NCBI GenBank assembly: GCA_016218725.1
Contig: JACRDB010000065.1
Coordinates: forward strand, 1 to 64,000
Reading direction: 5' to 3'
Source: Deltaproteobacteria bacterium
GTDB taxonomy: Bacteria > Myxococcota_A > Polyangia > Polyangiales > Ga0077539
Length of the DNA stretch: 64,000 bases
Under the pieces are notes generated by a model. It was given only the letters and a program-made list of their open reading frames with translations, did not search any database and was not told the DNA's origin. The position numbers and the translations under genes are program-made. Below, one piece after another: positions 18,132 through 27,349 of the stretch (position 1 is the stretch's first letter; each line of letters starts with the position of its first letter).

Positions 18132-19718
18132 CTAACGGAACACCTCCGCGAGCGGCACCACGGTCACGTCCTCGGGGCGCGCGCGCAGGGGCCATGCTTG
18201 AATCTCCCGGTCTTCGGCCAGCACCGCCGGGGGCTTCGGGCTGTCGTAGGTGATCGGCGACGGGGCGTCCTGGGCGAGCGCCGCGGCGAGCTCCTGCGCG
18301 TTGGGCCCGATGATGGCCACCCACACGTCGCGCGCCGACAGGTGCCTCCCGGCGGCCGCGCGCAGCGTCGCGGGCGTGACGGGCCCCCAGGCCGCGCGCA
18401 TGCGGTCGGCCCACGCGCCCGACGCCTCGGGCACACCAAGGATCGCGTCGTCCATCGCGAAGCCCAGGCGCCGGGCGCCGGTCTGCGTGTAGAGGCTCAC
18501 ATAACCCCCAAGGAAGGTGCGCACCCGGTCCACGTCCTCCTGCGGGAGCTCCGAGGCCAGGGCGTGCTCCACCGCCCGAAGCGCTGCCCGGAGCGCAAAA
18601 TGTGCGTTTCGGGGTGGCACCGGCCGGAGCCAGAGGGAGGCGTACTGCTGGCGCCGAAGGAGCCCCGCGCGAGGGAATCGCTCCCAGCCCTCCTGGGCGA
18701 AGTGCTCGGCGTAGGCGTAGTCCCCGTAGTTGAGGCCTCGGGCCTCGCGGATCGTCTGGTAGAGAACGCCCACGCTCTGGCGGTGCAGCCCCAGGTGGTT
18801 GGTCATGAACTGCACCAGGGCGTGCTCCGGGTCCGCGCGGGTGATGCGCAGGGGGAGCCCCACGGAGATGGCCGTGGAGCTCGCCTGGGCCTTGTCCACC
18901 AGCACCACATGGACGCCCGAAGGGGCGCTCACCGCGGGGAGCTCCACCCGCGGGGCGCACGCCGCCGGGAGCCTCCCGAGGTCCTCCCGGAGGGTCTGCA
19001 CCAGGGTGTCATCCACGGCGCCAGAGAGCCCCGCCCACGCTCGCCCCGCGCAGAAGACCCTGGCGCGGTGGGCGCGCACGACGTCCAGGGTGAGGGCGTC
19101 CAGGCCCCGCTCGGTCCCGAGGGTAGGGTGCCCGTAGGGGTGGTTCCGGTAGAGCACGGACTGCAGGACCTCCTTGCCGAGCTCCTCGTCGGAGCTGCCG
19201 CGCAGGTCCAGCGTGAGGTCCGCGCGGGTCTGGGTGCGCACGCGGGCGAAGTCCGCCTCGGCCATGCGGGGCGCGAGGAGCATGTCCCGGAACAGCGGGT
19301 AGAACGCCGCCAGGTGGTCCCGGTGCACGGTGCCCGTGAAGGCCACGAGGTCCCGGTCCACGGCGTACGTCACCTGGGCGGCCATGGGGAAGAGCCTGCG
19401 CGTGAACTGCTCGTAGGTGAGGGCCTCGGTGCCCCCCTCGGCCAGGAGCCTGGCGGTGACGTGGGTGGCGCCCTCCTGGCCCGCCGGGTCGTCCGCGCTG
19501 CCCGCCTGGAACACCACCCGGAGCGTCACCAGCGGCGCCGAGGCGCTGCGCTGGACGACCACCCGGGACGAGGGCAGCGCGGGCGGCGGGACGGGCGGCG
19601 CGGGCGGCGGGTCCGGGCGCCTCATGACGCGCCCGCCCTGGTTCTGTAGGGTGGGCGCCGGGGCGCTGGAGCAACCCCCAAACGCCGCCCAGAGCGCGAG
19701 ATACGAGAGCGCTCTCAC
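18132..19718 (-). CDS. M16-family peptidase subunit lacking a canonical HxxEH (probably the non-catalytic partner)
   Basis: M16-like fold sequence with ATHVTARLLAEGG in place of HxxEH; GTG start overlaps the upstream M16 stop. Confidence 0.85.
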   Translation of the reverse strand: MRALSYLALWAAFGGCSSAPAPTLQNQGGRVMRRPDPPPAPPVPPPALPSSRVVVQRSASAPLVTLRVVFQAGSADDPAGQEGATHVTARLLAEGGTEALTYEQFTRRLFPMAAQVTYAVDRDLVAFTGTVHRDHLAAFYPLFRDMLLAPRMAEADFARVRTQTRADLTLDLRGSSDEELGKEVLQSVLYRNHPYGHPTLGTERGLDALTLDVVRAHRARVFCAGRAWAGLSGAVDDTLVQTLREDLGRLPAACAPRVELPAVSAPSGVHVVLVDKAQASSTAISVGLPLRITRADPEHALVQFMTNHLGLHRQSVGVLYQTIREARGLNYGDYAYAEHFAQEGWERFPRAGLLRRQQYASLWLRPVPPRNAHFALRAALRAVEHALASELPQEDVDRVRTFLGGYVSLYTQTGARRLGFAMDDAILGVPEASGAWADRMRAAWGPVTPATLRAAAGRHLSARDVWVAIIGPNAQELAAALAQDAPSPITYDSPKPPAVLAEDREIQAWPLRARPEDVTVVPLAEVFR

Positions 19719-21118
19719 GGCGTCCTCCGGGGCGCGGCCTGGGCGGGGCGGTTGGGGCCGACGCGCACGGCGCCCTCCGGGGCGTGGTCCGCGGGGCTGA
19801 GCGTGACCACCGTGCGGCGCGCGGGCGTGAGCACCGTACGCGCCACCCGGGCCACGTCCTCCGGAGTGACCTCGGCGAGGCCGCGGTGGTAGCGCTCGTA
19901 GCCGTCGACCTCGCCGGTGACGGCCAGGAAGCGCGCGATGAGGTTGGCCACGCCGCTCGGGGTCTGGGCCTCCATGGGCATGCGGTACCGCAGGTTGGAC
20001 GCCACCTCCCGGAGCCGCTCCGGGGGGGTCTCCCCCCGGCCGATGCGGGCCAGCTCCTCGGTGACGGCGCGCTCGACCTCGTCGAAGGTGGCCTCGGGCT
20101 TGAGCGTGGCCTCCACGGTGAAGAGCCCGGAGTCCCGGTGGAGCTCTCCGGCCCAGCTCTCGATGCGCAGGAGCCGCTCCTCGCGCACCACCAGGCGCTG
20201 GTAGAGGTCCGAGCTCTCGCTGAAGGCCAGCGCGTGGAGGACCTCCAAGGCGGCGCTGTCGCGCGTGGCGAGGTCGAAGGGCGGCACCCGGTACCCGAGG
20301 AGCATGCGCGGCGGCGAGGTGCCCTCCCAGGCCAGGGCCCTGCTTCGCGGGGCGGTCTGCTCGGGCTCCGCGGGGGCGTTGGTCGGCGCGCGGCGCCCGC
20401 TCCAGGCGCCGTAGTGTTGCCGGGCCAGGTCCAGGACGTGCTGGCGCTGGACATCCCCCACCACGATGAGCGTGCAGTTGTCCGGGCGGTAGAAGCGCTG
20501 GAAGAACTGCCGGGAGTAGTCGTACAGGGTGGGCATGGCCTGGATGTCCGCCAGGTAGCCCATGGTGGTGTGGCCGTAGGTGTGGCGGGTGAAGGCCAGC
20601 TCGCTCAGGGTCTCCCAGAGCTGGTGGACGGGCGAGGCGCTGTTTTTGTTGTACTCCCCGAGCACCGCGCGAGACTCTGTCTGGAACGCCGGGCGCTGGT
20701 AGAACAGGTTCCGGAAGCGGTCGCCCTCGACGGCCGCCAGGGCGTCCAGCGAGCGCGCCGGGATGGTGATGGTGTAGAGCGTGAAATCCTCGGTGGTGTA
20801 GGCGTTGTTGTCCGCCCCGAAGGACTGCATCCGGTGCTCGTAGGCCTCGGCGCTGAGCGTGCGCGTGCCCCGGAACATCATATGCTCGAAGAAATGGGCG
20901 AAGCCCGACCGGTGGGGCTCGGTCTCGTCCCGGGAGCCCGTGCGCACCAGGGTGAAATACGCCACGATGCCCGGGTGCTCCGTGGGCGCGGTGACCACCG
21001 TGAGCCCGTTCGGTAGCCGGTCCACCGCGGGCGCCGTGGCCAGCACCTGGGCGCCCGCCGAGGGCGCCACCAGGGCGCCCGCCACCAACGCTTGCAACAA
21101 CCTTCGTGTCCTCGCCAT
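19715..21118 (-). CDS. M16-family zinc peptidase (catalytic)
   Basis: HFFEHMMFRGT (HxxEH), signal peptide, downstream glutamate region. Confidence 0.92.
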   Translation of the reverse strand: MARTRRLLQALVAGALVAPSAGAQVLATAPAVDRLPNGLTVVTAPTEHPGIVAYFTLVRTGSRDETEPHRSGFAHFFEHMMFRGTRTLSAEAYEHRMQSFGADNNAYTTEDFTLYTITIPARSLDALAAVEGDRFRNLFYQRPAFQTESRAVLGEYNKNSASPVHQLWETLSELAFTRHTYGHTTMGYLADIQAMPTLYDYSRQFFQRFYRPDNCTLIVVGDVQRQHVLDLARQHYGAWSGRRAPTNAPAEPEQTAPRSRALAWEGTSPPRMLLGYRVPPFDLATRDSAALEVLHALAFSESSDLYQRLVVREERLLRIESWAGELHRDSGLFTVEATLKPEATFDEVERAVTEELARIGRGETPPERLREVASNLRYRMPMEAQTPSGVANLIARFLAVTGEVDGYERYHRGLAEVTPEDVARVARTVLTPARRTVVTLSPADHAPEGAVRVGPNRPAQAAPRRTP

Positions 21119-21138
21119 GGGGCGGGACCATACCGCCC

Positions 21139-21729
21139 TCAGCCCTTGAAGGTCACCGCCTCCCAGAGCCCCGGCGCGGGAAAATTCCTCCGGAGGGTGT
21201 CCAGCGTGCGCCGCACCCGGAAGCGGTTCTTGAGCGCCCAGCCGTTGACCCAGGCCAGGAAGCGCTGGAGCCCATCCCGGTCCCTGGCCACTTCCAGGTC
21301 GCCCCAGCCCACCAGGTCCGCCATGCGCTGCACGAAGGCCTCGTGTTGGAACGCCGGGGGCGTGGCCCTCGCCGGCCCGAAGGTGCCCGCATGCCGCACC
21401 CACCGCACGAAGAGCCGGTCCACCGCCCCGCTGCACTTCCCCGACGGCAGGAGCGCCGCAAGAAGGATCACCATGTGGGCCTGCGCCGCGGGGGTGGCCT
21501 CGCCCTGGGCCATCACCCGCTCCACCAGCGCCTCGGCCACGGACACCACCGCGTCCACCACCTTGCCGTGGACCCTCCAGTCCGCCAGCTCGTTCAGCTC
21601 CGCCAGCGCCGCCGTGGGGTCCTCGGCGTCCCTCAAGGACTCCACCAGGGCCCTCACCGCCTCGGGCGTGATCTCCGCCTCCGTAGGGGTTTCCGGAAGC
21701 GCCTCCTGGGGTTGTTCGACGTCACTCAT
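21139..21729 (-). CDS. Conserved hypothetical protein
   Basis: 197 aa ORF with ATG at 21729. Confidence 0.6.
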   Translation of the reverse strand: MSDVEQPQEALPETPTEAEITPEAVRALVESLRDAEDPTAALAELNELADWRVHGKVVDAVVSVAEALVERVMAQGEATPAAQAHMVILLAALLPSGKCSGAVDRLFVRWVRHAGTFGPARATPPAFQHEAFVQRMADLVGWGDLEVARDRDGLQRFLAWVNGWALKNRFRVRRTLDTLRRNFPAPGLWEAVTFKG

Positions 21730-21818
21730 GGCGAAAGGTCGCAACCCTAGCGCACTCAAACGGTCGCGTCTCCGGAGGAAGTGTAGGGCGCTGTAGGGTG
21801 AGGTCGCCCTACAGCGCC

Positions 21819-23072
21819 CTACCGTAGGAGAACCAGCGCCAGCGCTCCCAGGGCCAGCACCACCCCGGCCAGGGGCACCCACACCGGGACACCCTTGGAA
21901 GGTTCGGGGGGCGGCTGTTGGGGCCTCGCCGGGGGCGCGAAGGGGTTCTCCCAGGCATTGCCCTGCTGGGGCCCTGGGGGCTCCCTCACCGGCGGCGGGA
22001 GCGTCGGCTGGCGGATCATCGGTGTCGAGGGCCTCACCGGCGGCTGCGACACCCTGGCCTGGGGTTGGTCCCGGGCGGGCGCCTGGGGCTGTGAGGCGCG
22101 GTGCGGGAGGTTGCCAAAGGTGGCCATGTCCATCTGGACCGTGGCGGCCTCTTCGTCGTAGTCCGAGGGCTGCGAGGAGCCCGCGCCGCCGGCCACCAGG
22201 GGCGCCAGGTGGGTCCAGGCTTCCTGGGCGTCGGCGAAGCGCTGGTGGGGGTCCCGGTGGACGCAGCGGGCGAACCATCCATCGAAGCCCGGAGGCAGGG
22301 CTCCCGGAGCGCCCAGGGCGCTCGCCCGGGCCCCGGCGGGCTCCAGGGGGTCTATGAGAAGCTCGGTGATCAGCGCGGCCACGGCGCCGGGAGGGGCCTT
22401 CCAGTAGCCCTTGCCGGTGAGCATGCGGAAGGTCACCAGGCCCAGGGCCCACACGTCCGTCGACGGCGAGATCTGGGCCCCTCCCTGGGCCTGCTCCGGG
22501 GCCATCCAGTCGGGCGTACCGATCAGGGCCGAGTTCTCCGAGGCCCGGGTCTGGTCCGAGACCCACTTGGAAATACCAAAGTCCAGCACCTTCACCGCGG
22601 AGCCTCCCTCCGGGGTGTCCGCCAGGAAGACGTTCTCGGGCTTGATGTCCCGGTGGACGTAACCCCTGGTGTGGGCCTGGGCAAGGGCGTCGCAGAGCTG
22701 CCCGAGGTAGTGCCCGGACTCCTGGAGCGAGAGGTGCCCCACGCGGCCCAGGCGCGTCTCCAGGTCCTCGCCGCGGAGGAGCTCCATGGCGATCCATGGT
22801 GCCCCGGTGGCGTCGTCCACGCCGGAGCCGAAGACCTTGACCACGTGGGGGCTCGGGATCTCCATGGCCGCCCGGGCCTCCTGGGCGAAGCGCGCCACCA
22901 TGCTCTCGTCCGTGGTGAACTGCGGGTGCATCACCTTGAGGGCGCACACGCTGCGCGAGGCGAGCTCTTCCACTTCGAGGATGGTCCCCAGCCCGCCCCT
23001 GGCGAGCTGCCGACGGATCTTGAAACGCCCGGCGAAGACGCTCCCGGGCGCCGCTCGTGGCGGCGAGGCCAT
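21819..23072 (-). CDS. Serine/threonine protein kinase, C-terminal TM anchor
   Basis: ARGGLGTILEVEE, CALKVMH, YVHRDIKPENVFL and DFGISKW; Pro-rich linker then a TM helix. Confidence 0.9.
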   Translation of the reverse strand: MASPPRAAPGSVFAGRFKIRRQLARGGLGTILEVEELASRSVCALKVMHPQFTTDESMVARFAQEARAAMEIPSPHVVKVFGSGVDDATGAPWIAMELLRGEDLETRLGRVGHLSLQESGHYLGQLCDALAQAHTRGYVHRDIKPENVFLADTPEGGSAVKVLDFGISKWVSDQTRASENSALIGTPDWMAPEQAQGGAQISPSTDVWALGLVTFRMLTGKGYWKAPPGAVAALITELLIDPLEPAGARASALGAPGALPPGFDGWFARCVHRDPHQRFADAQEAWTHLAPLVAGGAGSSQPSDYDEEAATVQMDMATFGNLPHRASQPQAPARDQPQARVSQPPVRPSTPMIRQPTLPPPVREPPGPQQGNAWENPFAPPARPQQPPPEPSKGVPVWVPLAGVVLALGALALVLLR

Positions 23073-23088
23073 TGCCCGCGGAAGCGTA

Positions 23089-23299
23089 GAGCGTCGATCG
23101 GATGAAATCCAGGCCGTCCGCAAGGAGCCGCGAGCCCTGCAAGGCGGAGGTCCGAAGCCGTGCGCCGTCTCGGGCCGTGGACCCGTGCGAAGCACGGAAA
23201 GGCCCGAGACGGTGTTCTTGGGGCACGGCGAGGACCGACAACGACGCAGGGCGACGCGGATCCGCGGCGGGCGGCCTGGATTTCATCCGATCGACGCTC
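23089..23299. repeat. Palindromic element with 27-bp perfect terminal inverted repeats and a nested central hairpin
   Basis: 23089-23115 is the exact reverse complement of 23273-23299; inner stem 23165-23176/23201-23212 and innermost 23183-23188/23192-23197. Confidence 0.85.
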
Positions 23300-23396
23300 C
23301 GGACCAGCGCCAGGGAAATGTCCCGGAGAACCCGATACTTCGGCAAAGCTCCGGCGCCTCCGTGGGGTATTCTCCCAACACCCGGAGGCCCTCACC

Positions 23397-23837
23397 ATGC
23401 CCAGTCACCTCATCGCCTGCCCTGCCTGCGCTCGCCATGTGCGGGCCCACGAGCCCGTCTGCCCCTTCTGCGCGGGCGCGCTCCCTGTGGAGCGCCCGGA
23501 GCCCATGGCGCCCGCCCCGGGGGCGCGGCTGTCCCGCGCGGCGATCTTCGCCTTTGGCGCTGCGGTGAGCCTGGGAGGCTGCACCCGCGAGGCGTCCAAC
23601 AGCCCCTCGCCACCGACCATGAACCCGACGCCCCCCACCCCCGTGGCGCCTACGCCTCCTCCTGCGCCGCCGGTGGTGGCCCAGCCCACGCCGCCCACAC
23701 CCCCCACACCCCCCGTGGACCCCGGGGCGATGTCCACCCGCTACGGCGCTCCGCCCGTGTTTCGCCCGACGCCACCCCACAACGTCGGGGCGCCGGTGCC
23801 GCGCTACGGCTCCCCGCCGTTGCCCGACTGGGTGTGA
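23397..23837 (+). CDS. Hypothetical zinc-ribbon/Pro-rich protein
   Basis: CPAC...CPFC N-terminus, hydrophobic segment ending GGC, Pro/Thr-rich tail. Confidence 0.65.
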   Translation: MPSHLIACPACARHVRAHEPVCPFCAGALPVERPEPMAPAPGARLSRAAIFAFGAAVSLGGCTREASNSPSPPTMNPTPPTPVAPTPPPAPPVVAQPTPPTPPTPPVDPGAMSTRYGAPPVFRPTPPHNVGAPVPRYGSPPLPDWV

Positions 23838-23850
23838 CCGGGAGGGCCTC

Positions 23851-24600
23851 TTACTCGGTGGCCTGGTTCACCAGGTGATCGAAGGGGTCGCGCTCTCCGA
23901 CCAGCTCGCGCAGCGTGGCGCGGCCGTCCACGTGGTCCACGGGCACCGTGACCACACCGCCGATGGAGTGACGGGTGCACACCATCGCCCCGGTCACGAG
24001 CCTGCGCCAGTCGGTCCAGGTGGCCTCGATGCCGCCCACCAGGAAGATGCTCACCCACATCCTCCAGGCCCGAGGCTTCCCATCGGGGCCCGGGAAGAAC
24101 TGATACCGATCCCCCGGGGTCACGCCCCCTCGGGTGAAATGCACCACCAGCGAGCCGTCCGCGGCCAGCGAGCGCTCCACCCCCGGGTCAAAGAACTTCT
24201 CCATGGGGTTCAGCCAGAAGGCGTCGTTCACGAAGGTCCCGTACGCGCGCTGCACGGCCTCCTCGCGCTTGTCCCCCTCCTGGAGCTCGCCATGGTACCA
24301 GGCCAGGCCCGTCTGACGCTCCAGGTCCAGGAGCACCTCTTCGTTACCTCGGCGCACCCTCGCGAGGTTCCTCGTCCGGTCCCAGAGGACCTCGTCGCGC
24401 CCCTGGAAGCTCCACCGCACGGCCCCCGTGCGCGCCCAGGCTTCCATGTCCACCGCGGTTTGCATCCTGCGGGCCAGCGCGTCGGCCTCGGCGCCCGGCT
24501 GGGACGCGGGCAGCGGGTGCCGTAGCCACAGCGCGACGCCCCCCCCCACCAGCAGCACCGCCAGCAGCGCCACCCCCGCCAGGAGCCATCGCTTGTTCAT
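23851..24600 (-). CDS. Hypothetical membrane-anchored protein
   Basis: MNKRWLLAGVALLAVLLVGGGVALWL N-terminal anchor. Confidence 0.7.
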   Translation of the reverse strand: MNKRWLLAGVALLAVLLVGGGVALWLRHPLPASQPGAEADALARRMQTAVDMEAWARTGAVRWSFQGRDEVLWDRTRNLARVRRGNEEVLLDLERQTGLAWYHGELQEGDKREEAVQRAYGTFVNDAFWLNPMEKFFDPGVERSLAADGSLVVHFTRGGVTPGDRYQFFPGPDGKPRAWRMWVSIFLVGGIEATWTDWRRLVTGAMVCTRHSIGGVVTVPVDHVDGRATLRELVGERDPFDHLVNQATE

Positions 24601-24639
24601 CCGCGGGAGCATACCCCCAACCAAAGCCCCCGGGCGCGC

Positions 24640-25644
24640 CTATCGACTGGCCCGCAGGGCCCTCGGAAAGCGCTCCTTGAGGAGCGCCAGGCCCTTGCCC
24701 CTCAGGGCGGGCGTGCCATGAATGTCCAACCTCGCGAGATCACTCAGGTATTTGCTTGCCGCCAGGGCCCTGGCGCCGCGCAGCGTGAGGCCCGTCCCAG
24801 AGAGCTCCAGGTGCCTCAGCCCCGAGGCCTCGGGGGCCTCGGCCAGGGCCTCGACGCCCGCGTCGTCCACCTTGGTGCGGGTGAGCGTGAGGAGCCCGAG
24901 GCCCTTCATCAACTCGGAGCGACAGAGCGCCTGGAGGCCCGCGTTGGTGAGCCCGGTGTCCGTGAGATAGAGGGTCTGTACCTGGAGCGCGCTCTTGGCG
25001 TCCGTGAGGGCTCGGACGCCGTCATCCCCGAGGGCGTTGCCCCCGAGGGCCAGCACCTTGAGCCCTCGGAGGGTCCTGGCCGAGGCCAGGAGGGCAGCCC
25101 CTTTGGCGGTCATCCCGACGCGGGTGAGCACCAGGGACTCCAGGCCCGAGACCTCGTCCGAGGACACCAGCGCGCGGACGCCCTCGTCCCCGATGGGCCC
25201 GGTGAGCTTCAGGCGCTTGAGCCTGCGCACGAGGCCCGTGGCCAGGAGCTCCTGCACCCCCTTTGCGCCCGCCACCCCGAGGAGCGTCAGGGAGCGCACG
25301 GGCTCCTTCGCGAAGATGCCCGGCAGCTCGGGCAGGAGCTTCTTCGTGGTGCCTCCCACGTGCCCGAGGAGCCCGAGGTGGAAGGCCCTCTCGGTGGTGA
25401 ACTTGCGCAGGGGCGCGGTCCAGGCGCGCTCGTTGGCGTTTCGGAGGTTGGCCTCGCGCAGGCGCAGGCCCTTGCGGCTCTGGGGGTCCTTCACCCCCGC
25501 CAGGGCGCACTGCACCCGGAGGAAGTCCCCGAGGGGGTCCTTGCGGTCGCAGAGCCAGTCGGCCAGGGCCAGGCGGGGCCCGAGGTCCTCCGGGGCCGCC
25601 AGGATCGCCGCGCGGAGCGACGCCTCGGTGGTCTCTTCGCTCAT
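24640..25644 (-). CDS. LRR protein with N-terminal TIGR02996-like repeat-companion domain; putative retron accessory/effector
   Basis: AAILAAPEDLGPRLALADWLCDRKDPLGDFLRVQ matches the TIGR02996 style; LRR-like repeats (L..L.L..N.LGDDGVRAL); ATGA overlap with the RT gene. Confidence 0.82.
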   Translation of the reverse strand: MSEETTEASLRAAILAAPEDLGPRLALADWLCDRKDPLGDFLRVQCALAGVKDPQSRKGLRLREANLRNANERAWTAPLRKFTTERAFHLGLLGHVGGTTKKLLPELPGIFAKEPVRSLTLLGVAGAKGVQELLATGLVRRLKRLKLTGPIGDEGVRALVSSDEVSGLESLVLTRVGMTAKGAALLASARTLRGLKVLALGGNALGDDGVRALTDAKSALQVQTLYLTDTGLTNAGLQALCRSELMKGLGLLTLTRTKVDDAGVEALAEAPEASGLRHLELSGTGLTLRGARALAASKYLSDLARLDIHGTPALRGKGLALLKERFPRALRASR

Positions 25645-27107
25645 GGGGTCACCGCCGCGCCGAGGAGCGCCCGGACCTCTTCTTGAAAGCGTCTGCCCTC
25701 GGCGGGGTCCACCATGGCCGCCCAGGACGCGAAGCCCCGGAGGTAGTCACGAAAGTCCTCGCGACCGCGAGCTTGCGACTCCACGCCGTGCTTCTGGCAG
25801 TTGTGCAGGATGGCCCGGAAGCGCCGACGGACCTCCCGAGGGAGGTGCAGCGTGTGGTTCACCACCACGCCTGTCACGAGCTGCCGCTGGTGGGGGCGAA
25901 GCACCCGGCGCTTGCCGGCGTTCTCCGCGAAGCCCTCCTGCTGGAGCACCTGGTCCACCCACCAGAAGAAGCGCCCGAGGGGCACCTCCGGGTCCACGGG
26001 CCAGGAGAACGTCAGGTCGTCGGCGTAGCGGGTGTAGCGGGCGCCGACCTTGGCGGCCAGGCCCGTGAGGCGCGCGTCCATGCGGCGACAGAGGAGGTTC
26101 GCCAGGGCAGGGGAGGTGGGGGCCCCCTGAGGGAGCTCCCCGGGGAAGACGACATAGCCATCCTCCAGCCGCGTGCGGTGGGTGGTGAGACCCGCCAGGA
26201 GCTTCGCCACGGGGCCGAGGTAGTACTGCCGGAAGAAGCCCTCCACCCGGCGGTAGTGAAGGGTAGGGAAGAAGTCTTCGATGTCCATCTTGACCACCAG
26301 CGCGGAGCCCTTGTGGGGCGTGGCGTTGGTGACCACGGAGCGCTCGGCGACGAAGCCATGGGCGCTCGGGTGGGCGGGGAGCTTCGCCAGGATCTTGTCG
26401 AGAAGGGCGCGCTGCACGCGCTTCAGGGCGGGCCTCGGGGCGGTGATCACGCGCTCTCCGCCGGTGGCCTTCGGGATGGTGAAGCGCACGTAGGGCGAGC
26501 CCGGTCCCTCGCCCACGCGCAGGAGCTTCACCAGGTCCTTGTCCGACGCGCACCCGAGGAGCGTGGCCACGTCCGCGGGGTTCTTGAGCTTCGGCAGGTC
26601 GGGCTTTGCAGGGCTCTTGCGCCCGCGGCGCAGGGACCGGACCTTGTCGGGGTCAAGGAGGAACCATCCCCGCTGGGCTTCTCCGTCGCGGAGTGCGACC
26701 ACGGAGATCTTCTTGGTGAAGGGATCCATGCGGGCCTTGGGCTTCGCGCCCCGCCCGAGGCGGTCCGGGAGGGCGACGTCGGTCAGGCCCTCGCTCCGGG
26801 TGAGGCTCACGGCGCGATGACGCACCTTGGGGAAGGGGTCCTTGGCGAGGCGCCAGAGCACGCCCGCGAGGTCCCTCGCGGGGAGCGCCCAGCGGGCCGC
26901 CTCGACGGCGCGGAGCCGGTCCCTCGGGTCCCGGCTGCGGCTCCGGGCGACCAGCGTGGGCGCGAGGCGCTCGGCCAGCCAGTGCCGGGCGACCTCGCTC
27001 TCGGCGAGGCCCGAGTGCTCTTCCATGAGCTCGGCGATGCGTCCCCAGTGGGCGTCGGGGTCCGCGATCAGGGGTTTGAGCTCGACCAGGAGCGACGCCA
27101 GATCCAT
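25641..27107 (-). CDS. ret: Retron-type reverse transcriptase (myxobacterial type) with N-terminal HEAT-like extension
   Basis: VVTNATPH (NAxxH), KMDIEDFFPT, LPQGAPTSPALANLLC, YTRYADDLTFSW, QLVTGVVVN (VTG). Confidence 0.92.
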   Translation of the reverse strand: MDLASLLVELKPLIADPDAHWGRIAELMEEHSGLAESEVARHWLAERLAPTLVARSRSRDPRDRLRAVEAARWALPARDLAGVLWRLAKDPFPKVRHRAVSLTRSEGLTDVALPDRLGRGAKPKARMDPFTKKISVVALRDGEAQRGWFLLDPDKVRSLRRGRKSPAKPDLPKLKNPADVATLLGCASDKDLVKLLRVGEGPGSPYVRFTIPKATGGERVITAPRPALKRVQRALLDKILAKLPAHPSAHGFVAERSVVTNATPHKGSALVVKMDIEDFFPTLHYRRVEGFFRQYYLGPVAKLLAGLTTHRTRLEDGYVVFPGELPQGAPTSPALANLLCRRMDARLTGLAAKVGARYTRYADDLTFSWPVDPEVPLGRFFWWVDQVLQQEGFAENAGKRRVLRPHQRQLVTGVVVNHTLHLPREVRRRFRAILHNCQKHGVESQARGREDFRDYLRGFASWAAMVDPAEGRRFQEEVRALLGAAVTP

Positions 27108-27125
27108 CTATGGCCTCCGGGAAAT

Positions 27126-27316
27126 TCCACGCGCCCGGAGGGTGTACCCGTCACGGTGCAGCACCCTCTCGGCATGATCCATGACGCGTGAGGACGGCAC
27201 GCAAAGCGGACGCGTCAGGGATCCTACTTCCATGGTCGGTCGCGGACGGCCGCGGCGTAGCGCCGCGGGCGGTTGGCTATTGCTCGGTGGCCGGTGGGGC
27301 CCTCCGGGCGCGTGGA
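27126..27316 (-). ncRNA. Putative retron msr-msd ncRNA locus
   Basis: Immediately upstream of ret; a2 27126-27142 and a1 27300-27316 form a perfect 17-nt inverted repeat; msr-like hairpin 27250-27268 (8-bp stem, 3-nt loop); msd-like hairpin 27176-27189/27210-27223. Confidence 0.75.
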
Positions 27317-27349
27317 GGTCCGTACCCTCGCACACTCCCCCGGAGGGTG

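Noticed and set aside
21139-23346. 735-aa minus-strand ORF
   Set aside because: Chimeric readthrough: only its last 197 aa (start 21729) look coding; the rest is a wrong-frame overlap of the kinase gene and the palindromic element.
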